Positions 1 to 8,299 of a stretch of DNA of 64,000 nucleotides are shown here, piece after piece. The number at the start of each line of letters is the position of its first letter. Position 1 is the first letter of the stretch. The translations under genes and the position numbers were made by a program. The notes below the pieces were generated by a model. It had not been told where the DNA came from and did no database searches. It worked only from the letters and a program-made list of their open reading frames with translations. The stretch covers positions 1 to 64,000 of the forward strand of contig JAIOYO010000017.1 of the NCBI GenBank assembly GCA_021741075.1, given 5' to 3'. This stretch comes from Flavobacteriales bacterium (GTDB lineage Bacteria; Bacteroidota; Bacteroidia; UBA10329).

Positions 1-216
1 CAGGACGGAGCAACCGGAGCACAAGGCCCACAAGGATTGCCAGGAGTTGATGGTCAGGACGGAGCAACCGGAGCACAAGGCCCACAAGGATTGCCAGGAG
101 TTGATGGTCAGGACGGAGCAACCGGAGCACAAGGCCCACAAGGATTACCAGGAGTTGATGGTCAGGACGGAGCAACAGGAGCACAAGGCCCACAAGGATT
201 GCCAGGAGTTGATGGC
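1..216 (+). repeat. 54-bp tandem repeat in collagen-like gene, four near-identical copies
   Basis: Units are 1-54, 55-108, 109-162 and 163-216. Units 1 and 2 are identical, unit 3 differs by one base and unit 4 by two. A fifth unit starting at 217 matches for about 30 bases and then diverges. Each unit encodes 18 residues (six Gly-X-Y triplets). The array runs off the left edge of the window, so the total copy number is unknown. Near-identity suggests recent slippage or unequal recombination, so copy number may vary between strains. Confidence 0.95.
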
Positions 217-1002
217 CAAGACGGAGCAACAGGAGCACAAGGTCCAGCAGGTCCTACAGGAGCGCAAGGGGTTCAAGGTCTTGTTGGCCCGCAAGGTCCA
301 GCGGGGGCTCCTGGTATTCAAGGTGCTCAGGGCGTTCAAGGCCCAACAGGGGCTCAAGGCTTGCAAGGATTACAGGGCCCTACTGGGGCGACTGGCCTGC
401 CTGGAGCCGTTGGAGCGCAAGGTCCACAAGGTATTCAAGGTCTGCCGGGTCCAGTGGGTCCGACTGGTATTACTGGAGCGACTGGAGCGCAAGGGATTCA
501 AGGAGCTGTAGGTCCTCAAGGTCCTATCGGTAATACAGGATTAACTGGTGCTCAGGGTCCAGCAGGACCTCAGGGACCTACCGGTAGTACAGGAGCGGCC
601 GGACCAGTAGGTGCTCAAGGACCAATAGGCAACACTGGCGCAACTGGAGCACAAGGTCCTGCAGGTCCTCAGGGTCCAATAGGTAATACTGGAGCAACAG
701 GAGTTCAGGGTCCACAAGGTATTCAAGGACCTGCTGGACCGCAAAACGTAAATGTTTACTATTCTGCCCCGGTTCAACTGAATGCTGGTGGATTGTACAA
801 TATCACGCTCACTATTCCAGGTGTTACAGTAAATAGCGGTGTCAGTGTTGGGTTGCCAGGGGATTATCCATCAACTCCGCTGATTCTCATACACCACGCA
901 GAAGTAAAAAGTAACGGAACCGTAAGGATTTTAGTGGAAAATTGGCATGCAGCTACAAATTGGTTGAACGTTGATTTTGTGGTTACAATCGTTACTCCGT
1001 AA
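1..1002 (+). CDS. Collagen-like triple-helix repeat protein, 5' end outside window
   Basis: The frame is open at base 1, so the true start lies upstream. Residues 3 to 248 of the visible part are 82 uninterrupted Gly-X-Y triplets, the signature of a collagen triple helix; common triplets are GAQ, GPQ, GAT and GNT. About 85 non-collagenous residues follow (from NVNVYYSAP to the end), rich in beta-type sequence, possibly a trimerisation or anchoring head. No T9SS sorting domain or sortase motif is visible at the C-terminus. The gene is followed 19 nt later by a small secreted protein and then a T9SS-sorted protein on the same strand, so it is probably part of a surface-protein operon. The first four 18-residue units are nearly identical at the DNA level. 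Family knowledge: bacterial collagen-like proteins are usually surface or filament proteins; the role here is unknown. Confidence 0.85.
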   Translation, partial: QDGATGAQGPQGLPGVDGQDGATGAQGPQGLPGVDGQDGATGAQGPQGLPGVDGQDGATGAQGPQGLPGVDGQDGATGAQGPAGPTGAQGVQGLVGPQGPAGAPGIQGAQGVQGPTGAQGLQGLQGPTGATGLPGAVGAQGPQGIQGLPGPVGPTGITGATGAQGIQGAVGPQGPIGNTGLTGAQGPAGPQGPTGSTGAAGPVGAQGPIGNTGATGAQGPAGPQGPIGNTGATGVQGPQGIQGPAGPQNVNVYYSAPVQLNAGGLYNITLTIPGVTVNSGVSVGLPGDYPSTPLILIHHAEVKSNGTVRILVENWHAATNWLNVDFVVTIVTP

Positions 1003-1021
1003 ATTCGAAAATATTAGCAAA

Positions 1022-1354
1022 ATGAAAACTATTCTTTTAACAGCGGTCATATTTGTCTTACCAATAGTAAGTTTTGGACAGACTGAAACTAACCAGAAAT
1101 TAGGAAGTGGAGACGAGATAATTAATTTGGAGACGAAGGTTGTTCAATCCGTCAATACATCTAATGATTCTCCACAAGCTACCGTTAGAAGAAGCAGTGG
1201 TTTTGTAAATCAAGCAGAGCGTCAGATTATCGAAATAAAAGTTGATGCATCAAAGACGCGAACTAGTGTTAAGCCGGTTGCCGTAATAGCTGCTGAATCT
1301 GAGATTAGAGTCGAGAAATCTGAGTCGATTGTCCCTGAACGGAAGGAAAATTGA
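1022..1354 (+). CDS. Small secreted protein of unknown function
   Basis: A 110-residue protein starting at ATG 1022, where a clear signal peptide begins (MKTILL, a hydrophobic core ending FVLPIVSFG, then Q as a likely mature N-terminus). The reading frame is open further upstream to 971, but that would put charged residues before the signal peptide. The mature part is polar, rich in Glu, Lys, Ser and Thr, and shows no domain I recognise. It follows the collagen-like gene by 19 nt and directly precedes a T9SS-sorted protein, so the three probably form one transcription unit. A periplasmic or surface accessory role is inference only. Confidence 0.6.
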   Translation: MKTILLTAVIFVLPIVSFGQTETNQKLGSGDEIINLETKVVQSVNTSNDSPQATVRRSSGFVNQAERQIIEIKVDASKTRTSVKPVAVIAAESEIRVEKSESIVPERKEN

Positions 1355-1356
1355 AA

Positions 1357-3489
1357 ATGATGAAAAATCGTTTTGATAAGAGTGTTCCAATTGCTTTGGT
1401 AATGTTACTTTTTTCTAGTGTACCAGTAATTGCCCAATTTGTGGTTCACAACAACGGAGCAAATGTCGCAGTGACATCAGGTTGTATCGTTACTATTGTT
1501 ACAGGTGATTTAGATAATGATGCTGGTTCTATTGATAATGCAGGTCGTATTACTGTTCAGGGAAATCTCACAAATAACGATGTACTAACCGGTGCGGGCG
1601 GTTCTACAGGGATTTTCAATGTTTCTGGAAACTGGTTTAACAATTCTATTTTTTCGGCCGATCAAAGTCTCGTCAATTTGAATGGTGGAAATCAGCTAGT
1701 AGCGGGTTCTGCGGTAAGTAGTTTTTACAATGTTATTATTCTTGGAAACGGAATCAAAACCTTAGGAATTGATGCCGAAGTTCAAGGCACGCTTCAATTG
1801 AATAATCTTCAATTGGCAACAGGAGTCAATACACTTCGAGTTTTAAATCCATCTTCTTCTGCCATAACGGAAAACGGAGGTTTCGTTAGTAGCCTTGGCT
1901 CGGGTCGACTTTCTTGGGCCATGAACAGCACAAACGCGTATGTTTTTCCACTGGGGAGCAGTGTAGGAACATTGCGAATCAGACCATTGGCAATTAAACC
2001 GTCTACAGCTACGCAAAACACATTTGCAGTCAGAATGGCCAATGTAAATGCTACAGCTGAAGGGTTTGATGTGAATGAAACAGCTCCGGAATTGTGTTTT
2101 GTGAACAACCAATTCTATCACCAAATCGACCACGTATCTGGTTCAGATGCTGCTGATTTAACTCAATATTTTGTGCCTGCCAACGATGGTAACTGGGCAA
2201 ATGGCGCACATTGGCAAGGAACTTCACAGTGGGAAGATATGGGAAATGAAGTAGTTGGGACAATTGGCGGATATAGTACGATTACTAATCTGGGTTGGAC
2301 TGATTTCAACCAGCCAGGATTTATTTTAGCAAACGCATTGCCTGATGTAAGCATTTCTGCTGTAGCTCCTCTTTGTGCTTCGGCTTCTCCGGTTTCTCTA
2401 CAAGCTTTGCCTAGCGGTGGCTCTTTTTTCGGAGTGGGAGTTAGTAATGGAGTGTTTTCTCCTGCATTTGCTGGGGTAGGTTTACACACAGTTTCTTATG
2501 TTTATCAGGACGGTTTCGGCTGTGAGAATACAGCACAAATTCAAATAGAGGTGAATCAAGCACCGGTGCTTACTATAACAAGTAATAACAACGGTTCGCT
2601 TCAGTTGTGTACTGGTGAAACCTTGACGCTCACTGCGTCTTCAGGGTTCACTAACTATCAATGGAGCAACTCTCAGCAAACACCTAGTATAACGGTCAAT
2701 TCAAGTGGGCAATTTTCGGTTACGGCTACTGCTGCTAATGGATGTGTGAGCACTTCTGTATTGGCTAATGTCACTGTGCAACCCGCACCTACGCCTTCGG
2801 TAACTGCTAACGGTCCTATCGCTTTCTGCGAAGGTGAAAGTGTTACGCTTTCAACTGCAACCGGGCAGGGAAGCTATTTGTGGAGCGGAACCGGAAGTAC
2901 AACAGCGAATACGGTCGTTCTGCAATCTGGAACTTATTCGGTTACGGTCACTAATCAATTCGGTTGCCAGGGAGTTTCTAATCCAATTACTGTAGATGTC
3001 ATTCCTCAGGACGATGCAATCATTCTAGAAAATGGAAACGATTTGACGGTTTCTCCGCAAGGAACTGGTTACCAGTGGTTTCTGAATGGAGACCCAATAC
3101 CGGGAGCCACGGGAATTGACTATACAGCCATACAAAGTGGTAATTATCATGTTGAATACATTGGACCTAACGGCTGTCCAACATCAACGGATATTCTTGA
3201 ATTCACATTACAGGTTGGGGTTGATGAGTACAGTGTATTTGATGTGCTTGATGTTTATCCGAATCCAGGAAAAGGCGAGTTCACCATCAGAGGCATGATG
3301 CCAACCATGGAGGATGTAACAATTGAGTTGACAAACATGTTAGGACAATCGTTGCAGCCATCCGTGAAAGTTAACAACACAAATAATTTTACTCGCCCAA
3401 TGGATATTAGCAAATACGCCAACGGAGTTTACTTTATCAGAATTACGGCTGGAGACAGCAAGGTGACTGTGAGGTATTTGAAAAGCTGA
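1357..3489 (+). CDS. Secreted Ig-like repeat protein with T9SS type A sorting domain
   Basis: About 710 residues. A signal peptide (hydrophobic stretch ending VPVIAQ) leads into a beta-rich N-terminal region resembling secreted Bacteroidota repeat proteins. From about residue 390 there are two or three Ig-like modules marked by the pattern C.G..(V/L)TL, a central YxWS and a late GC (for example LCTGETLTLTA with YQWSNS, and FCEGESVTLST with YLWSG). The last 85 residues form a T9SS type A sorting domain: VYPNPGKGEF, then the MLGQ segment, then GVYFIRI and a basic tail. The protein is therefore expected to cross the outer membrane and be attached to the surface or released. ATG 1357 is preceded by AAGGA-like bases; ATG 1360, or TTG 1351 overlapping the previous stop, are alternatives. 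Confidence 0.85.
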   Translation: MMKNRFDKSVPIALVMLLFSSVPVIAQFVVHNNGANVAVTSGCIVTIVTGDLDNDAGSIDNAGRITVQGNLTNNDVLTGAGGSTGIFNVSGNWFNNSIFSADQSLVNLNGGNQLVAGSAVSSFYNVIILGNGIKTLGIDAEVQGTLQLNNLQLATGVNTLRVLNPSSSAITENGGFVSSLGSGRLSWAMNSTNAYVFPLGSSVGTLRIRPLAIKPSTATQNTFAVRMANVNATAEGFDVNETAPELCFVNNQFYHQIDHVSGSDAADLTQYFVPANDGNWANGAHWQGTSQWEDMGNEVVGTIGGYSTITNLGWTDFNQPGFILANALPDVSISAVAPLCASASPVSLQALPSGGSFFGVGVSNGVFSPAFAGVGLHTVSYVYQDGFGCENTAQIQIEVNQAPVLTITSNNNGSLQLCTGETLTLTASSGFTNYQWSNSQQTPSITVNSSGQFSVTATAANGCVSTSVLANVTVQPAPTPSVTANGPIAFCEGESVTLSTATGQGSYLWSGTGSTTANTVVLQSGTYSVTVTNQFGCQGVSNPITVDVIPQDDAIILENGNDLTVSPQGTGYQWFLNGDPIPGATGIDYTAIQSGNYHVEYIGPNGCPTSTDILEFTLQVGVDEYSVFDVLDVYPNPGKGEFTIRGMMPTMEDVTIELTNMLGQSLQPSVKVNNTNNFTRPMDISKYANGVYFIRITAGDSKVTVRYLKS

Positions 3490-3513
3490 ACAAATCCCTA
3501 ATTACATTGTCAC

Positions 3514-3550
3514 TAAAGCCCTGAACAACTAGTTGCTCAGGGCTTTACTT
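3514..3550 (+). terminator. Intrinsic terminator after the T9SS protein gene
   Basis: An 11-bp perfect stem, TAAAGCCCTGA (3514-3524) with TCAGGGCTTTA (3537-3547), is followed by CTTTTAT. The loop itself contains the 10-base palindrome CAACTAGTTG (3526-3535), which could extend the hairpin. It closes the surface-protein operon just before the rhomboid gene. Confidence 0.8.
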
Positions 3551-3557
3551 TTATAGA

Positions 3558-4283
3558 ATGAACCGCGAGCTAATTTCGTCTATTCTTATTCCATCCATTT
3601 TAATCTCAGTCTTTGTATTGGTCAAATTAGCGGAGATTGTGTTTGGAATTGACTTTGTTCAGTATGGTGTCTTCCCGCGCAGACCAACAGGGCTCCTTGG
3701 TATTCTTACCTTTCCGTTCATTCATGCCGATTGGAAGCATTTGTTCAATAACTCCACTGCCATTTTTGTGCTGGGAACCATGCTTTACTATTTTTACAGA
3801 GAGGTTGCATCCAAAACCTTGCTTTGGGTTTACCTGTTAAGTGGTGTTTGGCTTTGGATTGGAGGTCGTGCCAATTTTCATATTGGCGCCAGCGGCATTG
3901 TTTATGCTCTATTTGGTTTTCTTTTCGTGAGTGGTCTTTTGAGAAAAGATTTAAAGTTGATGGCGCTTTCGTTACTTGTGGTGTTTCTATACGGAAGTTT
4001 GGTTTGGGGAGTTTTTCCTGTGGATGAAACGATTTCGTATGAAGGTCACCTGTTTGGACTCTTTGCCGGAGTAGTAGTAGCATTCGTCTATCGAAAGCAA
4101 GGAAAACAGCGTCCAAAATATTCTTGGGATTATGTGGAACAAGAAGAAACGCCCGAATGGTTTCCTGATCCAGAAAGAGACCTTAAAGAGCTGGACTTGC
4201 TGCAGGAGAAGGAGCGGCAGCAGCAGAAAGCTCCAACTGTGAGCGTGATGTATATCTACAAAAAGAAAGATGAAGGAGCATAA
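3558..4283 (+). CDS. Rhomboid family intramembrane serine protease
   Basis: A 241-residue polytopic membrane protein, with about six hydrophobic segments in residues 10-180 and a polar 60-residue C-terminal tail. The rhomboid catalytic dyad is visible: GASG at 110-113 (nucleophile Ser112) and His164 in YEGHLFGLFAG, the final-helix His/GxxxG pattern. HADWKHLFNN (56-65) resembles the conserved His/Asn region of helix 2. Rhomboids cleave transmembrane segments of client proteins within the inner membrane. The 3' end overlaps the next gene by 14 nt, suggesting coupled translation. The client is unknown; the upstream T9SS gene is separated by a strong terminator, so functional linkage to it is doubtful. 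Confidence 0.88.
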   Translation: MNRELISSILIPSILISVFVLVKLAEIVFGIDFVQYGVFPRRPTGLLGILTFPFIHADWKHLFNNSTAIFVLGTMLYYFYREVASKTLLWVYLLSGVWLWIGGRANFHIGASGIVYALFGFLFVSGLLRKDLKLMALSLLVVFLYGSLVWGVFPVDETISYEGHLFGLFAGVVVAFVYRKQGKQRPKYSWDYVEQEETPEWFPDPERDLKELDLLQEKERQQQKAPTVSVMYIYKKKDEGA

Positions 4284-4719
4284 AATTGGACGGAGTGAAA
4301 AGGTAATTTCATTTGCCTTGTATGGTGGTTTGGGAGTCACCACAGAAGTGTTCTTTACGGCAGTAGTTGATTTCATAAATGCTGGAAAATTTGATGACCT
4401 TTCGTTGAAGGGTCACAGCTATATCTGGATGTTTCCGATTTATGGATTAGCGTCAATTCTATTTCCGTTTTTCTTCAAGTTTTTTAAAAGATGGAATCGG
4501 TTATTAAGATATTTGACTTACGGATTAGCGATTCTTCTGATTGAGTTGATAGCGGGCTTTATACTTGAACAACTAACTGGGCGTTGTCCGTGGGAATACC
4601 AATCGGGCTGGCATTTTTCTGGCTACATACGATTTGATTACCTACCACTTTGGATGATTTTTGGAGCTGTGATTGAAGAATTTCATCAGTTCAATAAACG
4701 TATAAACCTGGTCAATTAG
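4270..4719 (+). CDS. Small membrane protein of the CmpB / PF06541-like family
   Basis: 149 residues with about four membrane helices. The order of motifs fits the family annotated as putative ABC-transporter type IV (PF06541): an early YGGLGVTTEVFF (like YGxxGWxxE), a FPIYGLASILF segment (like the P.YGFGxxL motif), then LIELIAGFILEQLTGRCPWEY followed by FDYLPLWMIFG. Despite the family name, biochemical function is poorly defined. It overlaps the rhomboid gene by 14 nt and is probably co-translated with it. The assignment rests on motif order recalled from the family, not on an alignment. Confidence 0.6.
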   Translation: MKEHKIGRSEKVISFALYGGLGVTTEVFFTAVVDFINAGKFDDLSLKGHSYIWMFPIYGLASILFPFFFKFFKRWNRLLRYLTYGLAILLIELIAGFILEQLTGRCPWEYQSGWHFSGYIRFDYLPLWMIFGAVIEEFHQFNKRINLVN

Positions 4720-4809
4720 GAAGTGTTTTTCCGCTCTATCGTGTAGCAAATATTTAGTCCAGTGAGCCGACAAGTTTAGATACCTTGCGCGCTTTAATCA
4801 AGTAGGGTT

Positions 4810-6042
4810 TTGGCAAGAAGAGTCCGAGAGAATTCATATAAGCTTCCCATGCGCATTCTTAGCGCATTTCTTGGTATTCTGCAATCTTCGAGGCTTTTAC
4901 CAAATAAAGTTGATGCGGAAGTAATTACGCGAACTGCAAAAAGACGAACAGGTCTTACCGATTTGGGTGACGGAATGCACCGTATTGGAATGGAGAATCT
5001 TGTAAAGGCAATGGATGCTTCTCCAATCACGAATTTTGGAATATTCTCGTCAAACGGATTTGGCGTTGATGCACTTTCCAATAGACTTATGATGCTTGAT
5101 TACATGAAAAAGCATCCTGAAGTTGCCGAAGTCAAAATTGAAAAACCCGTTTTCATCATTGGATTTCCTCGAACTGGAACGACATTATTACAGAATCTAC
5201 TTCATTTAAGTGACGACAGAAGAGCGCTTGAGTTCTGGGAAATTACCAATCCCATTCCGTTCTCAAACAATCCTCAGAAGGACTTGAGCGCAAGAATTCG
5301 TAAAACGAAAATGCGCTTAGCATTGGCCAATTTTGTGGTGCCCGAAATGAAATTCATCCACGAAGTGCGCCACAATTCTTTAGAGGAATGCTGGTCGTTG
5401 TTCATTCCGCAGTTCACCATTCAAAATTGGGATATGACTGGACGTTGGCCCAGCTATGGTAAATTTCTGTCACAGCACGATATGAAACCAGCCTACGAAG
5501 AATACAAAAAGTACCTTCAGGTAATGGTTCAACGTGTTCCTGATAAGAAACTCATTCTCAAATGTCCTGATCATATGTGGCATTTAGATGCGCTTTTATC
5601 GGTTTTTCCCGATGCGTGCATAGTCTGGACACATAGAGATCCTAGCAAAAGTATTCCTAGTTATTGCAGCCTCGCATCATTGAATTGGCGTTTGTTGTAT
5701 GGCGCCTTTGAGCCTAAAGAATTAGGTCCGTACATAGAAGAACGATTTATTGCTGGAATTGAACGTGCCATGGCAGTGCGAGATAGAGTGGGAGACGAGC
5801 GTTTTTTGGATGTGAATTTTAAAACACTTTTAACCGAACCAGAAGCAGCCGTTAATAGAATCACATCACATTTCGGACTTACACCAGTGAATCCAAAGAA
5901 AATGGATGCTTATTTAAATCGCGACCGTCCAGATAATCGAGGAAAACACAATTACACAGCCGAACACTATGGATTGGATAAAGAATCTATTAAGTTGAAA
6001 TTTCGAGACTACATCCAGCGGTTCGATATCTCAACCAAGTAA
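4810..6042 (+). CDS. PAPS-dependent sulfotransferase-family protein
   Basis: Up to 410 residues. The 5'-phosphosulfate loop is clear at about 115-130 (FIIGFPRTGTTLLQ), and the 3'-phosphate binding region appears as IVWTHRDPSKSIPSYCSL at about residues 277-294. This matches the Sulfotransfer_3-type family, which moves a sulfuryl group from PAPS to sugars, lipids or other acceptors in the cytoplasm. TTG 4810 gives the longest frame; ATG 4849 (residue 14) is an equally good start. It is the first gene of a plus-strand run leading to ACP, KAS III, GT2 and GNAT genes, 46 nt upstream of the ACP. Together with the secreted arylsulfotransferase-like gene at 10543-12336 it suggests sulfated glycans or lipids, which is inference. 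The acceptor cannot be read from sequence. Confidence 0.8.
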   Translation: MARRVRENSYKLPMRILSAFLGILQSSRLLPNKVDAEVITRTAKRRTGLTDLGDGMHRIGMENLVKAMDASPITNFGIFSSNGFGVDALSNRLMMLDYMKKHPEVAEVKIEKPVFIIGFPRTGTTLLQNLLHLSDDRRALEFWEITNPIPFSNNPQKDLSARIRKTKMRLALANFVVPEMKFIHEVRHNSLEECWSLFIPQFTIQNWDMTGRWPSYGKFLSQHDMKPAYEEYKKYLQVMVQRVPDKKLILKCPDHMWHLDALLSVFPDACIVWTHRDPSKSIPSYCSLASLNWRLLYGAFEPKELGPYIEERFIAGIERAMAVRDRVGDERFLDVNFKTLLTEPEAAVNRITSHFGLTPVNPKKMDAYLNRDRPDNRGKHNYTAEHYGLDKESIKLKFRDYIQRFDISTK

Positions 6043-6072
6043 ATCTGTCTTCAGATTATTACATTCGTGTAA
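6042..6072 (+). other. Two small hairpins between sulfotransferase and ACP genes
   Basis: AATCTG (6042-6047) pairs with CAGATT (6052-6057) around a TCTT loop, and TTACA (6059-6063) pairs with TGTAA (6068-6072) around a TTCG tetraloop. No U-tract follows, so this is not a classical terminator. TACATTCG at 6060-6067 also resembles the Bacteroidota -7 box with one mismatch. It could tune expression of the downstream ACP operon. Confidence 0.3.
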
Positions 6073-6088
6073 CGGAGTAAGGATTAAT

Positions 6089-6328
6089 ATGAGTGTAGCA
6101 ATTGCCGAATTTATTGAGGTCGTTAAAGGATTATTTGCTGATGAAGAATTGGTAGAAGCCAGTACTTCATTTCGGGAACTGGAAGAGTGGTCATCTATGC
6201 AAGCCCTCATTCTAATAGCCGCAGTAGACGAACATTTTGGGGTTACGCTTCCTGAAAAGGAATTTAGAAAAGCAATCACGGTTGAGGATCTTTTTCGCCT
6301 CACGAATTCATTGATAAAAAATGCCTGA
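6089..6328 (+). CDS. Acyl carrier protein-like protein
   Basis: 79 acidic residues of typical ACP length and helix pattern (FIEVVKGLF, then LEEWSSMQALILIAAVDEHFGV, then ITVEDLFRL). The phosphopantetheine-bearing Ser should be Ser36 in WSSMQAL, at the position of the canonical DSL motif, whose Asp is replaced by Ser35. It is therefore a divergent, probably dedicated ACP rather than the housekeeping AcpP of fatty acid synthesis. It overlaps the following ketoacyl synthase III gene by 8 nt, so the two are probably partners: the synthase would condense or transfer an acyl group to or from this carrier. In this context the acyl group could end up on an amino sugar via the GNAT protein two genes downstream, but that is speculation. 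Confidence 0.82.
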   Translation: MSVAIAEFIEVVKGLFADEELVEASTSFRELEEWSSMQALILIAAVDEHFGVTLPEKEFRKAITVEDLFRLTNSLIKNA

Positions 6329-7379
6329 GGTTTCTGTTTCTGGTGTTTCAATAAAAGGGATTTCAGCAGCAGTTCCCTCAAATAGAGAGGATAACAGCAC
6401 CTTGGAATCCATTTCTGAACGTTCCCGAAATGAAATTCTCAATCAGGTTGGAATTCGATACCGCCATGTTGCGGAAGAGACAACTACCGCTGCCGACCTT
6501 TGTTTTACTTCAGCCGAAAAGCTTTTAGAGCAATTGAAATGGTTGCCTAGCGAAATCGGTCTGATGGTTTTTGTAAGCCAAACTCCCGATTATTTGGTTC
6601 CTGGTACAGCAACTCAATTGCAGGACAGACTTGGGCTTCCAACTAATTGCATCTGTTTAGATATTAATCAAGGTTGTGCTGGATATGTTTATGGACTTTC
6701 AGTGATGAGCGGAATGATGCGTTCATTCGGAATTAAACGCGGATTGCTGTTGGTTGGCGATACCATCACCAAAATAATTTCAAAAGAAGACAACAGTCTT
6801 CGTCCAATTTTTGCGGATGCAGGAACAGCAACAGCATTGGAGTTTGATGCGCATTCAGATGAAAAGATGGTTTTTCGTTTGGGCTCGAATGGTTCTTCTT
6901 TTCAAGCGATTTATACCGAAGATGGAGGCTTTCGGAATTTGCTGAACAAGGATTCTCTGAAAATGAAAGTGGTTTCAGAAGGTATTTCCCGTCAGGCCAA
7001 TCAACTTAATATGAATGGGCAGGCTGTGTTTACATTCGGACTTTCCACCGTTGCTTCTGAAATCAAGAAACTCTTGAAATCAGAGCAACTTACCGCGCCA
7101 GAAATTGATTACATCGTTCTGCATCAAGCCAATCAATTATTGAACGATTCTATTGTTCGAAAGGTTGGATTTGATAAGTCCAAGGCTCCAACCTCACTCT
7201 ATAATTTTGGTAATACAAGCTGTGCTACTATACCACTTACGTTGGCTACGCAGTTGAGAGAAGAGATTATGAATAGCCGCAAAACTATGCTGCTTAGCGG
7301 ATTTGGCGTTGGTTTGTCGTGGGGTAATGTAATTTTAACCACCGAAAAGGTAATCTGTCCCAAGATAATCTACTGTTGA
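6321..7379 (+). CDS. 3-oxoacyl-ACP synthase III (FabH-like)
   Basis: 352 residues with the full KAS III triad: Cys119 in INQGCAGYVYGL, His268 in IVLHQANQ and Asn298 in NFGNTSCA. Spacing fits the thiolase-fold FabH family. These enzymes carry out decarboxylative Claisen condensation of acyl-CoA with malonyl-ACP or, in specialised pathways, acyl transfer. The partner ACP overlaps it upstream by 8 nt, and the downstream GT2 gene starts at a TTG overlapping its stop codon. No other fatty-acid synthesis genes are nearby, so it is likely a pathway-specific paralogue rather than the primary FabH. Product chain length cannot be predicted. Confidence 0.88.
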   Translation: MPEVSVSGVSIKGISAAVPSNREDNSTLESISERSRNEILNQVGIRYRHVAEETTTAADLCFTSAEKLLEQLKWLPSEIGLMVFVSQTPDYLVPGTATQLQDRLGLPTNCICLDINQGCAGYVYGLSVMSGMMRSFGIKRGLLLVGDTITKIISKEDNSLRPIFADAGTATALEFDAHSDEKMVFRLGSNGSSFQAIYTEDGGFRNLLNKDSLKMKVVSEGISRQANQLNMNGQAVFTFGLSTVASEIKKLLKSEQLTAPEIDYIVLHQANQLLNDSIVRKVGFDKSKAPTSLYNFGNTSCATIPLTLATQLREEIMNSRKTMLLSGFGVGLSWGNVILTTEKVICPKIIYC

Positions 7380-8299
7380 ATCAAAACCCAGACATAACCG
7401 TTGTAGTTCCCGTTTACAATTCGGTAGAAACGCTAGAGCCATTATTCAATGGCATAGAAAGGTGCCTATCAGCTGAAAGCAAGACGTTTGAAGTTTTGTT
7501 TGTGGAGGATGGTAGTTCGGAAGAAAGTTGGAAGGAGCTTCAGCGATTAAAAGGACTTCATTCAGATTCGATTCGGCTTATTCGATTGGCAAGAAATTAT
7601 GGACAGAATGCAGCCACGGTTTGCGGTATTGCCAATTCCAAAGGTGCTGCCGTTATTACCATCGATGACGACTTGCAAACACCACCTGCAGAAATATCCA
7701 AGCTGTTGAAACATCAAAAATCAACAGATTCAGATATTGTGTTTGGAATCACATCTTCGCAAAGTAATCCGTTTTTCAAGCGTGCTGGTTCAAATTTGAT
7801 GAAGCGGGTTTTTCTTTGGGCAGATGGCGCGGAGATTGGCTCGTCTTTCCGCTACATCAGCCCACAACTGAAGGAACAACTTGCGGTTCAATCCTACGAC
7901 CAACTCTTTCTCAATCAAGTGGTGCATTGGTACACGGAGAGAATCGGAAAGGTTGTAGTAGAACACGAATCTCGAAAAGAAGGTAAATCTGGCTATTCAT
8001 TCTTGAACCTCATTGGAATGGCCCTGCGGCTTATTATTTTCTACACCGATTTTCCGCTGAGAATGATGAGTATATCGGGAATTCTTATTGCGATGGTCTG
8101 TTTTGGTATTGGCATCTTTTTCATTTATGAACGTATTGTGATTGGAACAGAACCGGGTTTTGCGTCCATCGTTACCGCCATCTTTTTTACCACTGGAATC
8201 ATTATGATATGTCTGAGTATTCTCGGCACGTACATCAGCCGGATTTATGCCGATAGAATTAAAAAGCCAGTTTACGCCATTAAAACCATCGTTCAGTGA
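7376..8299 (+). CDS. GT2 glycosyltransferase, GtrB/ArnC-like polyprenyl-phosphate sugar synthase
   Basis: 307 residues. The GT-A domain has VVVPVYNSVETLEPLF, the FVEDGSSEES segment and a DDD motif at 97-99 in ITIDDDLQTPP, typical of the DPM1/ArnC/GtrB subgroup. Two C-terminal membrane helices (about 230-252 and 262-285) match the GtrB/ArnC architecture. Such enzymes move a sugar from a nucleotide donor to undecaprenyl phosphate on the cytoplasmic face, supplying GT-C transferases. The start is TTG at 7376 in a TTGA overlap with the previous stop; there is no nearby in-frame ATG. It is the third gene of the ACP-KASIII-GT2-GNAT operon. The sugar is unknown. Confidence 0.85.
   Translation: MNQNPDITVVVPVYNSVETLEPLFNGIERCLSAESKTFEVLFVEDGSSEESWKELQRLKGLHSDSIRLIRLARNYGQNAATVCGIANSKGAAVITIDDDLQTPPAEISKLLKHQKSTDSDIVFGITSSQSNPFFKRAGSNLMKRVFLWADGAEIGSSFRYISPQLKEQLAVQSYDQLFLNQVVHWYTERIGKVVVEHESRKEGKSGYSFLNLIGMALRLIIFYTDFPLRMMSISGILIAMVCFGIGIFFIYERIVIGTEPGFASIVTAIFFTTGIIMICLSILGTYISRIYADRIKKPVYAIKTIVQ

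Noticed and set aside
1..216. 54-bp direct repeats as a CRISPR array
   Set aside because: The units are contiguous with no variable spacers and keep one Gly-X-Y reading frame; they are coding repeats.
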